This document shows, piece by piece, positions 46,673 through 55,757 of a stretch of 64,000 nucleotides of DNA. How positions within the stretch are numbered: position 1 is the stretch's first letter; every line of letters begins with the position of its first letter. The notes under the pieces were generated by a model. It saw nothing but the letters and a program-made list of their open reading frames with translations. It was not told the origin of the DNA and did not search any database. The translations under genes were made by a program, and so were the position numbers. Source of the stretch: UBA4660 sp034408895. Its GTDB lineage: Bacteria; Bacteroidota; Bacteroidia; Flavobacteriales_D; Sanyastnellaceae. The stretch is taken from assembly GCA_034408895.1 (NCBI GenBank), contig JAWXCI010000026.1, forward strand, positions 3,127 to 67,126. Reading direction: 5' to 3'.

Positions 46673-49117
46673 ATGAAATGGACACACATGATTTCTTTAC
46701 TTGTTTTTCTTTTCTGCGCAGAAAACATGCTGGCACAACCTCATAAATACGATTGCCACCACTTCCGCAATCTTGGTGGCAAGAAGCAGCCACTAACCAC
46801 GATGCAGAAAAGCATGATGAACGAGAGCATTGCGCGTAGCGACACATTTGATGTGGCGAACTACAACATTTGGATTGATGTGACAGATTATTCGGGCGGC
46901 TACATCAAGGCGCACACCACGGTTACTTATTCTCCCAAGATGAGCGATCAGCAATTTATCCGTTTCGATCTCTACCATTTGCAGGTAGATTCGGTGAAGG
47001 ATGACTCCGGTCTTTTATCGTACACATACGATGAAGAATTCCTGAAAGTGAATTTTAGTTCCGTTCCTGAAATTGGTGAGTTGTACGATGTTACGGTTTA
47101 TTACCAGGGCGAACCCTACCAGGACCCTGTGTGGGGTGGATTTTATTTCCAGTCGCAATACATATACAACCTCGGCATTGGCCTCAGCACTATTCCACCC
47201 AACTTCGGCAAGGTGTGGTATCCGTGTTTCGATTCATTTGTGGAACGTGCCACTTACGAATATCATGTAATGAGTTCCGGCAATTACAAAGCATGGTGCC
47301 AGGGAGATTTTACAGGCGAAGAAATTCTTGGGGACACGGTGATCAGGAGTTTCGAATTCAACCAACCTATTCCCACACATCTTTCCGCTATTGCGGTGGC
47401 CGATTACCAGAATTACGAATACACACACAATGGTGCCAATGGAGATATCCCGGTGACGCTGCGTGCGAAAAGTGCGAACATGAGCGGGATGCAGAACGTT
47501 TTTCAAAACCTGGGTTCCGCCATTGATGCGTTGGAGTATTGGTACGGGCCACATCCGTTTTCGCGAGTGGGCTATGCACTCACTACTGATGGCGCACTTG
47601 AAATTCCAACCAACATTGCCTATCCACAATTTATGACAGGGGAATCGCTTGTGGCCAATGAAGGTTTGTATTCGCACGAACTCGGTCACCACTGGTGGGG
47701 CGACATGATTACACCTCATGTGCACAACGATATGTGGCTGAAGGAAGGTCCGGCCGAATACAGTTCCCATCTTATGGTGGAATGGCTTAATGGCCAGGAT
47801 GAATTTATTGAGTTGGTGAAAGACAACCAACTCTATGTACTCGAAAATGCACATATCAACGATAGTGGCTTTCAGCCCATGTCGCCCATGCCCGATGAAT
47901 TTATTTACGGGGACCACACTTATTACAAGGGCGCATCAGTACTTCATAACCTCAGGGGTTATATGGGGGATGAACTTTTTCGTGAAGGAATGACAACCGT
48001 GCAGCAGGATCATGCATACGAAGACATTACGCCCCTGCAATTGCGCGATGCACTGGAAGATGCAACAGGCATGGAACTGGATAATTTTTTCGATGACCAG
48101 ATATTTCTTCCTGGCTTTGCAACTTTCGTGGTGGATTCGTTTGCAGTGACCGAAAGCTCTGGTGAATATGCAGTGGACGTTTTCATTCAGCAAAAACTTA
48201 GGGAGTGTCCTCTTTTCCACAGCGATGTTCCCATAGACTTAACCATGATAGGGGCAAACTGGCAACGGCAGGATTACCTCATAGTTGCCGATGGAGAATT
48301 TACCCAGGTGGAATTGGTTTCCGGTTTTGTTCCTGCAATGATTGTTCTCAACGGACACAACCGCCTTAACCAAAACAGGATGGATTACGAGTTTGTAATT
48401 CATCCCGGAGATTTCCTGCTGCCCACACTTCCTTATGTCGATTTCAAATTTTACGATGAAGAAGTGGTGGACTCTGCACTCTACCGTATAGAGCACATTT
48501 GGAGTGCACCCGACAATGAGAACCTGGAGGAGGGTATTTATGAATTATCGTCCACACACTTTTGGAATGTGGATGGAATATGGTCAGCCAGCAACGACAT
48601 CCAGGGCCGAATGAATTACCATGCTTCGGCTGAATATGATCTCGACCTCGATTTATACGAAAGCACCGAAGCCGATGCTATTATAGCATGGCGCGAGGAT
48701 GCATCGCAACCGTGGGAGGTTTATACTGACTTCACATTGGAGGCAGGTAATTTATTTAACGGGGGCGGCTACCTGCATCTTGATGTGATGCGAAAAGGAC
48801 AATATTCTTTTGCCAATGGCGATCAAAGTGTGGTAGTGAAGGAAGATGAATTGCTGAACAATTCATTCGAATTGTTTCCAGTTCCGGCCAATGATAAATT
48901 GACCATTCTCGGAGCTCATGATGGCAGTGAAACCTTGCTTTTTGAAGTGTGGAGTACTACTGGAAAAATGTTGTTGCGCTCAAGTGCAGCAGTGGAAGGC
49001 GTTTTTGAGAAGAACATCAACCTTGAAAATTTCACAGCAGGAAATTATTTGGTGCGAGTGAGAACGGCAGGAGGAAAGATGTTGGGGACCAAAGGTTTTG
49101 AGGTGATAAGGCAATGA
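46673..49117 (+). CDS. Secreted M1-family metallopeptidase with T9SS type A domain
   Basis: 814-aa zinc aminopeptidase-like protein. Signal peptide MKWTHMISLLVFLFCAENML. The zinc site is H335-E-L-G-H339 (HELGHHWWGDMITP) with the third ligand E358 in WLKEGPAEY, 19 residues on, as in the M1 family. The usual GAMEN substrate box is replaced by GALEIPTNIAYP, so exopeptidase specificity is uncertain. The last 85 residues are a type A sorting domain (ELFPVPANDKLTIL ... TAGNYLVRV). It should act outside the cell on peptides, feeding growth on protein. Monocistronic on the plus strand. Confidence 0.9.
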   Translation: MKWTHMISLLVFLFCAENMLAQPHKYDCHHFRNLGGKKQPLTTMQKSMMNESIARSDTFDVANYNIWIDVTDYSGGYIKAHTTVTYSPKMSDQQFIRFDLYHLQVDSVKDDSGLLSYTYDEEFLKVNFSSVPEIGELYDVTVYYQGEPYQDPVWGGFYFQSQYIYNLGIGLSTIPPNFGKVWYPCFDSFVERATYEYHVMSSGNYKAWCQGDFTGEEILGDTVIRSFEFNQPIPTHLSAIAVADYQNYEYTHNGANGDIPVTLRAKSANMSGMQNVFQNLGSAIDALEYWYGPHPFSRVGYALTTDGALEIPTNIAYPQFMTGESLVANEGLYSHELGHHWWGDMITPHVHNDMWLKEGPAEYSSHLMVEWLNGQDEFIELVKDNQLYVLENAHINDSGFQPMSPMPDEFIYGDHTYYKGASVLHNLRGYMGDELFREGMTTVQQDHAYEDITPLQLRDALEDATGMELDNFFDDQIFLPGFATFVVDSFAVTESSGEYAVDVFIQQKLRECPLFHSDVPIDLTMIGANWQRQDYLIVADGEFTQVELVSGFVPAMIVLNGHNRLNQNRMDYEFVIHPGDFLLPTLPYVDFKFYDEEVVDSALYRIEHIWSAPDNENLEEGIYELSSTHFWNVDGIWSASNDIQGRMNYHASAEYDLDLDLYESTEADAIIAWREDASQPWEVYTDFTLEAGNLFNGGGYLHLDVMRKGQYSFANGDQSVVVKEDELLNNSFELFPVPANDKLTILGAHDGSETLLFEVWSTTGKMLLRSSAAVEGVFEKNINLENFTAGNYLVRVRTAGGKMLGTKGFEVIRQ

Positions 49118-49284
49118 GCATGATCGACATTTTTGTTTTGGGAGGCAATTGTTCAGGTAAACCCGGATGTATGGAAGTATGAAGTTGAAGTAGTTTTCTT
49201 TTTCTTTGTAGACATATCATAGCGATGCATTTCGTTTAGCTGGCCAGTTCAATCAATACCATCACCTAGTGCATCCAAATTTAT

Positions 49285-49475
49285 TTGTTTCTTCCACTTG
49301 CTTTGTTGCTGCTTAACTGTTGCAAGCATGAACCAACGCCAGAACCCACTCCATGTGATTGCGGCCAGGTAACCAACATTGATGAACTCTTAGAATGGGC
49401 ATTTTTCAATGAAGGTACTTATTTGGATTTACGAAGAAGAAACCAGACTGGCCTGCGACACGTTCATTGTAGTTA
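49285..49475 (+). pseudogene. Frameshifted, truncated lipoprotein gene
   Basis: FLPLALLLLNCCKHEPTPEP opens like a lipoprotein signal (lipobox LNC or NCC) and continues DCGQVTNIDELLEWAFFNEG and TY. One extra T near 49421 shifts the frame: deleting it gives TYWIYEEETRLACDTFIVVI instead of LDLRRRNQT. The reading then runs into the convergent uvrB 3' end, so the C-terminus is lost. Both lesions indicate a dead gene. Start would be TTG 49285 or an earlier lost codon. Confidence 0.55.
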
Positions 49476-51503
49476 TCAACTATCAATTTTCCCCTCCACT
49501 AGTTTCTTCAGTTCCATCCACTCATCGCGCAGTCTTGCGGCTTCCATAAAATCGAGGTCTTTGGCAGCGCGTTCCATTTTCTTTTTGGTTTGCTCCGTTG
49601 TTTTTTCGAGTTGTTCGCGGGTCATGTATTGCACCACCGGATCGGCAGCAATGCTTGCGGCATAATCCACCTGCTCCGCATAAGCAGGTGTGCGTTTATC
49701 AATCAAACCACTCTGTTCAAAAATGGTGGCTTTGCCTTTCATGATCTGCCGTGGGGTTATTCCCATTTTTTCGTTCCAGATAATTTGTTTTTCGCGCCTG
49801 CGTGATGTTTCATCAATAGTCTGTTGCATGCTGGCCGTTATCTTATCGGCATACATAATTACCCGTCCGTTGATGTTGCGTGCTGCCCGTCCTGCTGTTT
49901 GGGTAAGTGAGCGATTGCTTCGCAGGAAACCTTCTTTATCGGCATCCATTATGGCAACGAGCGAAACTTCTGGCAAATCCAACCCTTCGCGAAGAAGGTT
50001 TACTCCCACCAGCACATCGAAATTTCCTTCGCGCAGGTCGCGCAGTATTGCAATGCGATCGAGGGTTTGAACCTCGCTGTGCATATATCGGCATTTGATA
50101 TTCATCTTGTCGAGGTACTTGGCAAGTTCCTCCGCCATACGTTTAGTTAGGGTGGTCACCAGCACTCTTTCGCTCCTCGAAATTGTATCGTGTATTTCGC
50201 CCATCAGGTCATCAATCTGGTTGAGTGAGGGTCGCACTTCAATTGGCGGATCGAGAAGCCCTGTTGGTCGCACCACTTGTTCCACCAGCACACCTTCACT
50301 CTTGCGCAATTCGTATTCAGCAGGAGTGGCGGAAACATAGATGACTTGCCGCTGCATGCTTTCCCATTCCTCGAAAGTGAGTGGCCTGTTGTCCACAGCA
50401 GAAGTGAGACGGAAACCATAATCCACAAGGTTCACTTTGCGCGAACGGTCGCCACCGTACATGGCACCAATCTGCGAAACCGAAACATGGCTTTCATCAA
50501 TCACCATCAGATAATCATCAGGGAAGTAATCAAGCAAACAGAAGGGGCGTTGTCCCGGTTGCCTCCGGTCGAAGTAGCGCGAATAGTTTTCTATACCGCT
50601 GCAATAGCCCAGCTCCTTCATCATCTCCAAATCATAATTCACACGCTCTTCAAGGCGTTTGCCTTCAATGTATTTTCCATGTTTGTTGAATGCTTCCACC
50701 TGCACCACCATGTCTTGCTGTATTTCCCACATGGCCTCGGTCATTGTGGCGCGGCTGGTTACAAAAAGGTTTGCAGGATAGATGTTGATGGTTTCGTAAC
50801 TCATTAGTTTTTTGCCGGAAGCTGGATCAATTGTTTCCAGCGATTCAATTTCATTGCCGAAGAAAACGATGCGCAATGCATAATCGGCATAAGCCAGAAA
50901 CACATCCACCGTATCGCCATTCACCCGAAAAGTTCCGCGTTCAAATTCAATCCGTGTTCGCGAGTAAAGGCTGTCCACCAGTTTGTGAAGAAGGCCTTGC
51001 CTCGACATGGCCTGCCCGCGTTTAAGAGGAATAACGCTCTTATGAAATTCAATTGGGTTGCCAATGCCATAGATGCACGAAACGGATGCAACCACTATTA
51101 CATCCTTTCTTCCACTCAGCAACGAGCTGGTGGTGGCAAGTCGCAGTTTCTCGATTTCGTCATTGATGTTCAGGTCTTTTTCAATGTAAGTATTGGTGAC
51201 AGGTAGATACGCCTCCGGCTGGTAGTAGTCGTAATAACTCACGAAGTATTCTACCAGACTGTCAGGAAAAAACTGTTTGAACTCGGAGTAAAGTTGGGCA
51301 GCGAGCGTTTTGTTGTGCGACAAAACCAACGTTGGTCGTTGGGTGCGTTCAATCACATTGGCAATAGTGAAAGTTTTTCCGCTGCCGGTTACTCCCAACA
51401 AAGTTTGGTACTTGTCACCGCGAAGAATTCCTTCTGTCAATTGCTCAATAGCCTCGGGCTGGTCGCCCGCTGGCGAAAATTCGCTCTGAAGTTTGAATGG
51501 CAT
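49476..51503 (-). CDS. uvrB: Excinuclease ABC subunit B
   Basis: 675-aa helicase-like subunit of the UvrABC nucleotide-excision repair complex; it opens the damaged duplex and recruits UvrC. Walker A GVTGSGKT (residues 37-44), the beta-hairpin region YYDYYQPEAYLPVTNTYIEK, Walker B VIDESHVS, helicase motif V/VI region GVNLLREGLDLPEVSLVAI and QTAGRAARN, and the C-terminal UVR domain (AAKDLDFMEAARLRDEWMEL) that binds UvrC are all present. Length is normal. The -7 element TACCTTTG lies only 4 nt before the ATG, so the mRNA would be nearly leaderless. Confidence 0.97.
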   Translation of the reverse strand: MPFKLQSEFSPAGDQPEAIEQLTEGILRGDKYQTLLGVTGSGKTFTIANVIERTQRPTLVLSHNKTLAAQLYSEFKQFFPDSLVEYFVSYYDYYQPEAYLPVTNTYIEKDLNINDEIEKLRLATTSSLLSGRKDVIVVASVSCIYGIGNPIEFHKSVIPLKRGQAMSRQGLLHKLVDSLYSRTRIEFERGTFRVNGDTVDVFLAYADYALRIVFFGNEIESLETIDPASGKKLMSYETINIYPANLFVTSRATMTEAMWEIQQDMVVQVEAFNKHGKYIEGKRLEERVNYDLEMMKELGYCSGIENYSRYFDRRQPGQRPFCLLDYFPDDYLMVIDESHVSVSQIGAMYGGDRSRKVNLVDYGFRLTSAVDNRPLTFEEWESMQRQVIYVSATPAEYELRKSEGVLVEQVVRPTGLLDPPIEVRPSLNQIDDLMGEIHDTISRSERVLVTTLTKRMAEELAKYLDKMNIKCRYMHSEVQTLDRIAILRDLREGNFDVLVGVNLLREGLDLPEVSLVAIMDADKEGFLRSNRSLTQTAGRAARNINGRVIMYADKITASMQQTIDETSRRREKQIIWNEKMGITPRQIMKGKATIFEQSGLIDKRTPAYAEQVDYAASIAADPVVQYMTREQLEKTTEQTKKKMERAAKDLDFMEAARLRDEWMELKKLVEGKIDS

Positions 51504-51507
51504 GTGT

Positions 51508-51537
51508 CAAAGGTAAAAGGAGCCACGCTAGGCGTGG
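51508..51537 (-). promoter_or_regulatory. uvrB promoter with overlapping 15-bp palindrome
   Basis: Minus strand TACCTTTG (51508-51515) matches TAnnTTTG. The space where the -33 element would lie holds a perfect palindrome CCACGC-CTA-GCGTGG (51523-51537). A repressor bound there would block the promoter; SOS-type control of a DNA-repair gene is possible but unproven. Confidence 0.4.
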
Positions 51538-51615
51538 AGTGGGCGGGGCGCAGTTGGCAGTTGACTGGCCATGTAAACGGAGATATTTAAACGCTCCACC
51601 TCCTGGCTGCCTAAT

Positions 51616-51641
51616 GCAACTGCCTGCTGCAACTGCCTGCT
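51616..51641. repeat. Tandem 13-bp duplication
   Basis: GCAACTGCCTGCT occurs twice without a gap, between the uvrB promoter region and the DUF4249 gene. A partial heptad repeat (GCAGTTG GCAGTTG) lies 50 nt to the left at about 51550-51563. Confidence 0.6.
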
Positions 51642-51673
51642 GCTTACTACCAACTCTTAAATTCGCCCCCGAA

Positions 51674-52684
51674 ATGAAATCATACTTCAAACTTTTTCTT
51701 GTTTTTCTTGCTATTGCAATTTGTATCACACAACTTTCCTGCGAAAAGGAAATCACTGTTGACTTGCCAACTGCGGCACCAAAAATTGTAGTGGAAGGAA
51801 GCATAGAACAAGGCCAGCCTCCCATCATTTTCCTTTCGTGGAGCCAGGGATATTTTGAACCCACTGATATTTCTTCCATTCAGGATTATTTCATCCGTGA
51901 TGCTGTGGTGAAGGTGAATGATGGTGATGAAGAAGTAACGCTCACTGAAATCTGTACCTCTGAACTCACTGAAGAACAACTTGCGCTTATTTCTGAACTT
52001 TTGGGATTTTCCCCTGAGGAGATGGCTGCGTACGACATCTGTGCTTACACGTCATTGACGATGGTGGGTGAGGTTGGAAAAGTTTATTCGCTCACTGTGA
52101 ACTACGAAGAGCACCATGTTTCATCACAAACCAAAATCAACAACATCGTTCAATTCGACAGTCTTTGGTTTGAAGTGATAAGTGCTGATCCTACCGACTC
52201 TCTTGGATTTGTCTTCGGTATTATCACAGACCCAGACACTGCTGGAAATGCTTACCGCTGGTTTGCAAAACGCATCAGTCATTATCCTGAATGGGAGAAT
52301 TCATTAGCGGGAGAATACCAACAGGATCTTGCTGGTCAACCGGAAGATTTCAGCTACATAGCACCCAACGGAAGTGTGTTTGATGATGAGTTCTTCAACG
52401 GCCTCACATTCGAGTTTGGGTATTACCGCGATGCGATATTGAACAGCTACAAACGCGATGATTATGACATTGAACGTGGCTATTTCAAACGCGGAGACAC
52501 TATTGCAGTGCGCGGATGCGTAATAGACAAGGGTGCTTTCGATTTCCTTTCATCGTTCGAAGACCAGCAGGCTTCACAAGGCAGCCCGTTCTCGATTCCA
52601 TTCAACCTCAAAACAAATATCGTGGGTGGCTTAGGTGGATGGATTGGATACGGAGCGGTTTACGATACAGTGATCTGCGAGTAA
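51674..52684 (+). CDS. DUF4249-type outer-membrane lipoprotein
   Basis: 336-aa lipoprotein. I start it at ATG 51674 (MKSYFKLFLVFLAIAICITQ), because LSC gives the lipobox with Cys22 or so and the upstream frame is not protein-like. The opening CEKEITVDLPTAAPKIVVEG and SIEQGQPPIIFLS is the hallmark of the DUF4249 family. A TonB-plug-like beta sandwich follows (VVKVNDGDEEVTL, YSLTVNYEEHHVSSQTKI). DUF4249 genes usually sit beside a SusC-like TonB receptor; none is present here. The GH92 gene follows after 46 nt, so the pair may be an operon for a glycan-related process. Confidence 0.8.
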   Translation: MKSYFKLFLVFLAIAICITQLSCEKEITVDLPTAAPKIVVEGSIEQGQPPIIFLSWSQGYFEPTDISSIQDYFIRDAVVKVNDGDEEVTLTEICTSELTEEQLALISELLGFSPEEMAAYDICAYTSLTMVGEVGKVYSLTVNYEEHHVSSQTKINNIVQFDSLWFEVISADPTDSLGFVFGIITDPDTAGNAYRWFAKRISHYPEWENSLAGEYQQDLAGQPEDFSYIAPNGSVFDDEFFNGLTFEFGYYRDAILNSYKRDDYDIERGYFKRGDTIAVRGCVIDKGAFDFLSSFEDQQASQGSPFSIPFNLKTNIVGGLGGWIGYGAVYDTVICE

Positions 52685-52730
52685 ATTTTTCTTCGTCTGT
52701 GGGTTCATGCATCTCCCCAATATTTACCGC

Positions 52731-55571
52731 ATGAATCAATACCGAATTTTTCTTTTCGTTTTTTCCTTCATCCTTGTTTTTGTTTCGTGTCGTTCGAAAG
52801 ACAGGATCATAAGCACTACAGAAGTGCCTCCGATTTCTGAGAATCCACTTTCGCAAAACAAATTATCCTATGTAAATCCTTTCATCGGCACAGGCGGCCA
52901 CGGCCATACATATCCCGGTGCTACCAGTCCTTTCGGTATGGTGCAACTGAGTCCTGATACACGGCTTGAGGGTTGGGACGGTTGCAGCGGTTATCATTAT
53001 TCCGACAGTATTGTTTACGGATTTTCTCACACACATTTGCAGGGCACGGGCATTCCTGATTACTGCGATATTCTTTTTATGCCCACCAATTACAAAATAA
53101 AAAGTGCAGAGAAATGGAACGATGCTTACAAATCGAAATTCTCTCACGAAAAAGAAAAAGCTGAGGTGGGTTATTACGGTGTTCATCTCGATGACTACAA
53201 CATTGATGTGGAGCTGACCACTACGGAACGCACCGGTATCCACAATTACAAATTCGCGCCAGGAGATTCATGCCGGTTGTTTATTGACATGATGCACCGC
53301 GATGAATTGTTGCGGTACGACATCAACACTATTGGCGACACTGTTATCTACGGCTATCGCGTTTCGAAAGGTTGGGCCGAAGAACAATACTGTGCGTTCT
53401 ATGCTGTGTTCTCGAAACCGTTTCGCGATTTCACGCAACTCGATATTCAAACTATGGAGATAGACAGTAACGGAGTGAAACACGAAACACTTGAACAGGT
53501 GCAGGTGTTTTCTGTTGCGTTTGATCGCACGGATTCACTCATGGTGAAAGTGGGCATAAGCGGGACGGATGAATATGGTGCGCAACAAAACCTATGGACT
53601 GAAGCACCACATTGGAATTTTGCGCAATACAAAAAAGCTGCGCAAAAAAAATGGCTTGATGTGCTGGAGAAAACTCCTTATTCATCGCAAAATCACGATG
53701 AACTCGTGAAGTATTACACCGCGCTTTACCACTGCTACACAGTTCCCAATCTTTGGAGCGATGTGGATGGTCGCTACCGCGGGATGGACAAAAAAATCCA
53801 TACTGCCATTGATTATAAACGCTACACTGTATTCTCGTTGTGGGATACGTTTCGCACTTATCACCCACTTATGTGCGAACTGGAACCCGAACGCACCCGC
53901 GACTGGATTGTCACTTTTCTGGAGATGTACAAAGAGCGTGGCGAACTGCCGGTGTGGGAGCTTGCCGGCAACGAAACCTATTGCATGATAGGTTACCACA
54001 GTGTGCCTGTGATTGTGGAAGCTTACATGCGAGGCATCCGCGATTTCGATCATGACCTTGCGCTGGAAGCCATGGTGAAAACAGCCACAGGCCCGCAGCG
54101 GGAAAAAATTGCGTACGACAGTTTGGGTTATGTGCCCGCAGACCAATTCAGCGAGAGTGTTTCCAAGACATTGGAGTTTGCTTACGATGATTGGTGCATT
54201 GCGCAGTTTGCAAAGGCGCTTGGAAAACCCGATGTCTATGAGCGTTTCATAAAACGTGCGCAGAATTGGAAAAATGTATTTGACCCTGTAACGAAATTTA
54301 TGAGGCCAAGAAAGAACGGTGGTTTTCCTGAACCTTTCGATCCATACCAGGTTGATTTCAATTATACCGAAGCCAATGCGTGGCAATATTCACTTTTTGT
54401 TCCACATGATATGGGGACATTGAGTGAATACCTTGGCGGGCCTGATTCTTTGGAGGCATGGCTCGACCGCATGTTCACTGCATCACCAAAAACAACTGGC
54501 AGAGAACAATCGGACATAACAGGATTGATTGGACAATATGCTCATGGCAATGAACCGAGTCACGGGCTTTCTTATTTGTATTTCGCAACGAATTGGGAAG
54601 ATGGGGAAGACCACGCGAGATACATCAAACAAATACAAAATGAAATGTATGGAACGGGGCCTGAAGGACTTTGCGGCAATGAAGATTGCGGGCAGATGAG
54701 TGCATGGCTGGTGAGCACTATGCGGGACAAATACAATTTGGTACCTGGAACTATGCTACCCCCAATGCCAAGAAAAGTAAACATTCAAGGCCGAATGTTA
54801 CAGGATGCGTGGACAATCAAAGACCATTTGGTGAGTCCCATTCCAATCATCCAAGGGCCACAAACATCTTTCACTGACGCGTGCACGGTAAAGATTTTTT
54901 CAGCAGATAAGAATTGTAAAGGGATGTGGGTAACAACCGCATTGGATGACCCACAAACAGGCGAAACCGTAGAGACTTATACTTTTTCGCCTGAAGATTG
55001 CGACTTCGAAGTCATGTTGAATTCGGATGCGACAATAGAGGCCGGTATGTTGGATGCGGATGGAGAACGATGCAGTAAACACGCCTTTGCCAAATTCGTA
55101 TTGCGCTCAAGCAATCGAAACATCATTTCCACCTATCCTTACGACAACCAATACCACGCGGGCGGCAACGATGCATTGATTGACGGCCTGCGCGGTGGTG
55201 TGGATTTCCGAACCGGCACATGGCAGGGCTACCGGGGCAATCTTGAGGCAGTAATTGATTTGGGAAAGGAACAGCCCATTTCTTATGTAGGTGTCTCTTG
55301 TCTCGAAGAAATAAAATCGTGGATATGGTTCCCCTCAGAAGTGGAGGTCTTCATTTCGCATGATGGAAAAACATTTGCCTCGGCAGGGGTGATAAAAAAT
55401 GATGAGCCTACCGACAACTACACCCCGCGCAAAAAGGAATTCAGCAAATCGCTGAGAGGAAGCGGACGCTACGTAAAAGTGGTGGCGAAAAATTTCGGGA
55501 CCATTCCCTCCTGGCATTTGGGTGCGGGCGGGCAGGCATGGATTTTTGCCGATGAGGTGATCATTAATTGA
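52731..55571 (+). CDS. GH92 family alpha-mannosidase lipoprotein with discoidin-like C-terminus
   Basis: 946-aa lipoprotein (MNQYRIFLFVFSFILVFVSC, Cys20), start 52731. GH92 enzymes are Ca-dependent exo-alpha-mannosidases that trim N-glycan mannose. Family motifs: NPFIGTGGHGHTYPGATSPF, FSHTHLQGTGIPDY, LWDTFRTYHPL, WELAGNETYCMIGYHSVPVI, HGNEPSHGLSYLY and GNEDCGQMSAW (catalytic acidic residues lie in the last two). After GNEDCGQMSAW the text runs LVSTMRDKYNLVPGTM instead of the usual YVFSALGFYPV, so the end of the catalytic domain is atypical. Residues about 800-946 look like an F5/8-type (discoidin) sugar-binding domain. Confidence 0.88.
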   Translation: MNQYRIFLFVFSFILVFVSCRSKDRIISTTEVPPISENPLSQNKLSYVNPFIGTGGHGHTYPGATSPFGMVQLSPDTRLEGWDGCSGYHYSDSIVYGFSHTHLQGTGIPDYCDILFMPTNYKIKSAEKWNDAYKSKFSHEKEKAEVGYYGVHLDDYNIDVELTTTERTGIHNYKFAPGDSCRLFIDMMHRDELLRYDINTIGDTVIYGYRVSKGWAEEQYCAFYAVFSKPFRDFTQLDIQTMEIDSNGVKHETLEQVQVFSVAFDRTDSLMVKVGISGTDEYGAQQNLWTEAPHWNFAQYKKAAQKKWLDVLEKTPYSSQNHDELVKYYTALYHCYTVPNLWSDVDGRYRGMDKKIHTAIDYKRYTVFSLWDTFRTYHPLMCELEPERTRDWIVTFLEMYKERGELPVWELAGNETYCMIGYHSVPVIVEAYMRGIRDFDHDLALEAMVKTATGPQREKIAYDSLGYVPADQFSESVSKTLEFAYDDWCIAQFAKALGKPDVYERFIKRAQNWKNVFDPVTKFMRPRKNGGFPEPFDPYQVDFNYTEANAWQYSLFVPHDMGTLSEYLGGPDSLEAWLDRMFTASPKTTGREQSDITGLIGQYAHGNEPSHGLSYLYFATNWEDGEDHARYIKQIQNEMYGTGPEGLCGNEDCGQMSAWLVSTMRDKYNLVPGTMLPPMPRKVNIQGRMLQDAWTIKDHLVSPIPIIQGPQTSFTDACTVKIFSADKNCKGMWVTTALDDPQTGETVETYTFSPEDCDFEVMLNSDATIEAGMLDADGERCSKHAFAKFVLRSSNRNIISTYPYDNQYHAGGNDALIDGLRGGVDFRTGTWQGYRGNLEAVIDLGKEQPISYVGVSCLEEIKSWIWFPSEVEVFISHDGKTFASAGVIKNDEPTDNYTPRKKEFSKSLRGSGRYVKVVAKNFGTIPSWHLGAGGQAWIFADEVIIN

Positions 55572-55757
55572 GAATTGGTCACAGATAATTGACCATATCA
55601 TCACGCCAAAAACAAGCAGCTTTCTTTTAGTCATGGTTTGTGACTTAGTTCCCTAAGAACGATAAGGAACTCCCTATGGCTTGTAGGAAACTCCTAACAA
55701 GTTATACGGAAGTGCCTGCGAGCCAGGGATGAGGGAGAAATGCCAATTAATTGCCAA

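Noticed and set aside
47234..47917. 227-aa open frame on the minus strand
   Set aside because: Antisense to the zinc site of the M1 peptidase; the sense frame has all catalytic residues.
53682..54386. 234-aa open frame on the minus strand
   Set aside because: Antisense to the GH92 catalytic domain; composition is that of a mirror frame.
52731..55571. Polysaccharide utilisation locus
   Set aside because: GH92 and DUF4249 are adjacent, but no SusC/SusD pair, regulator or second glycosidase is nearby.
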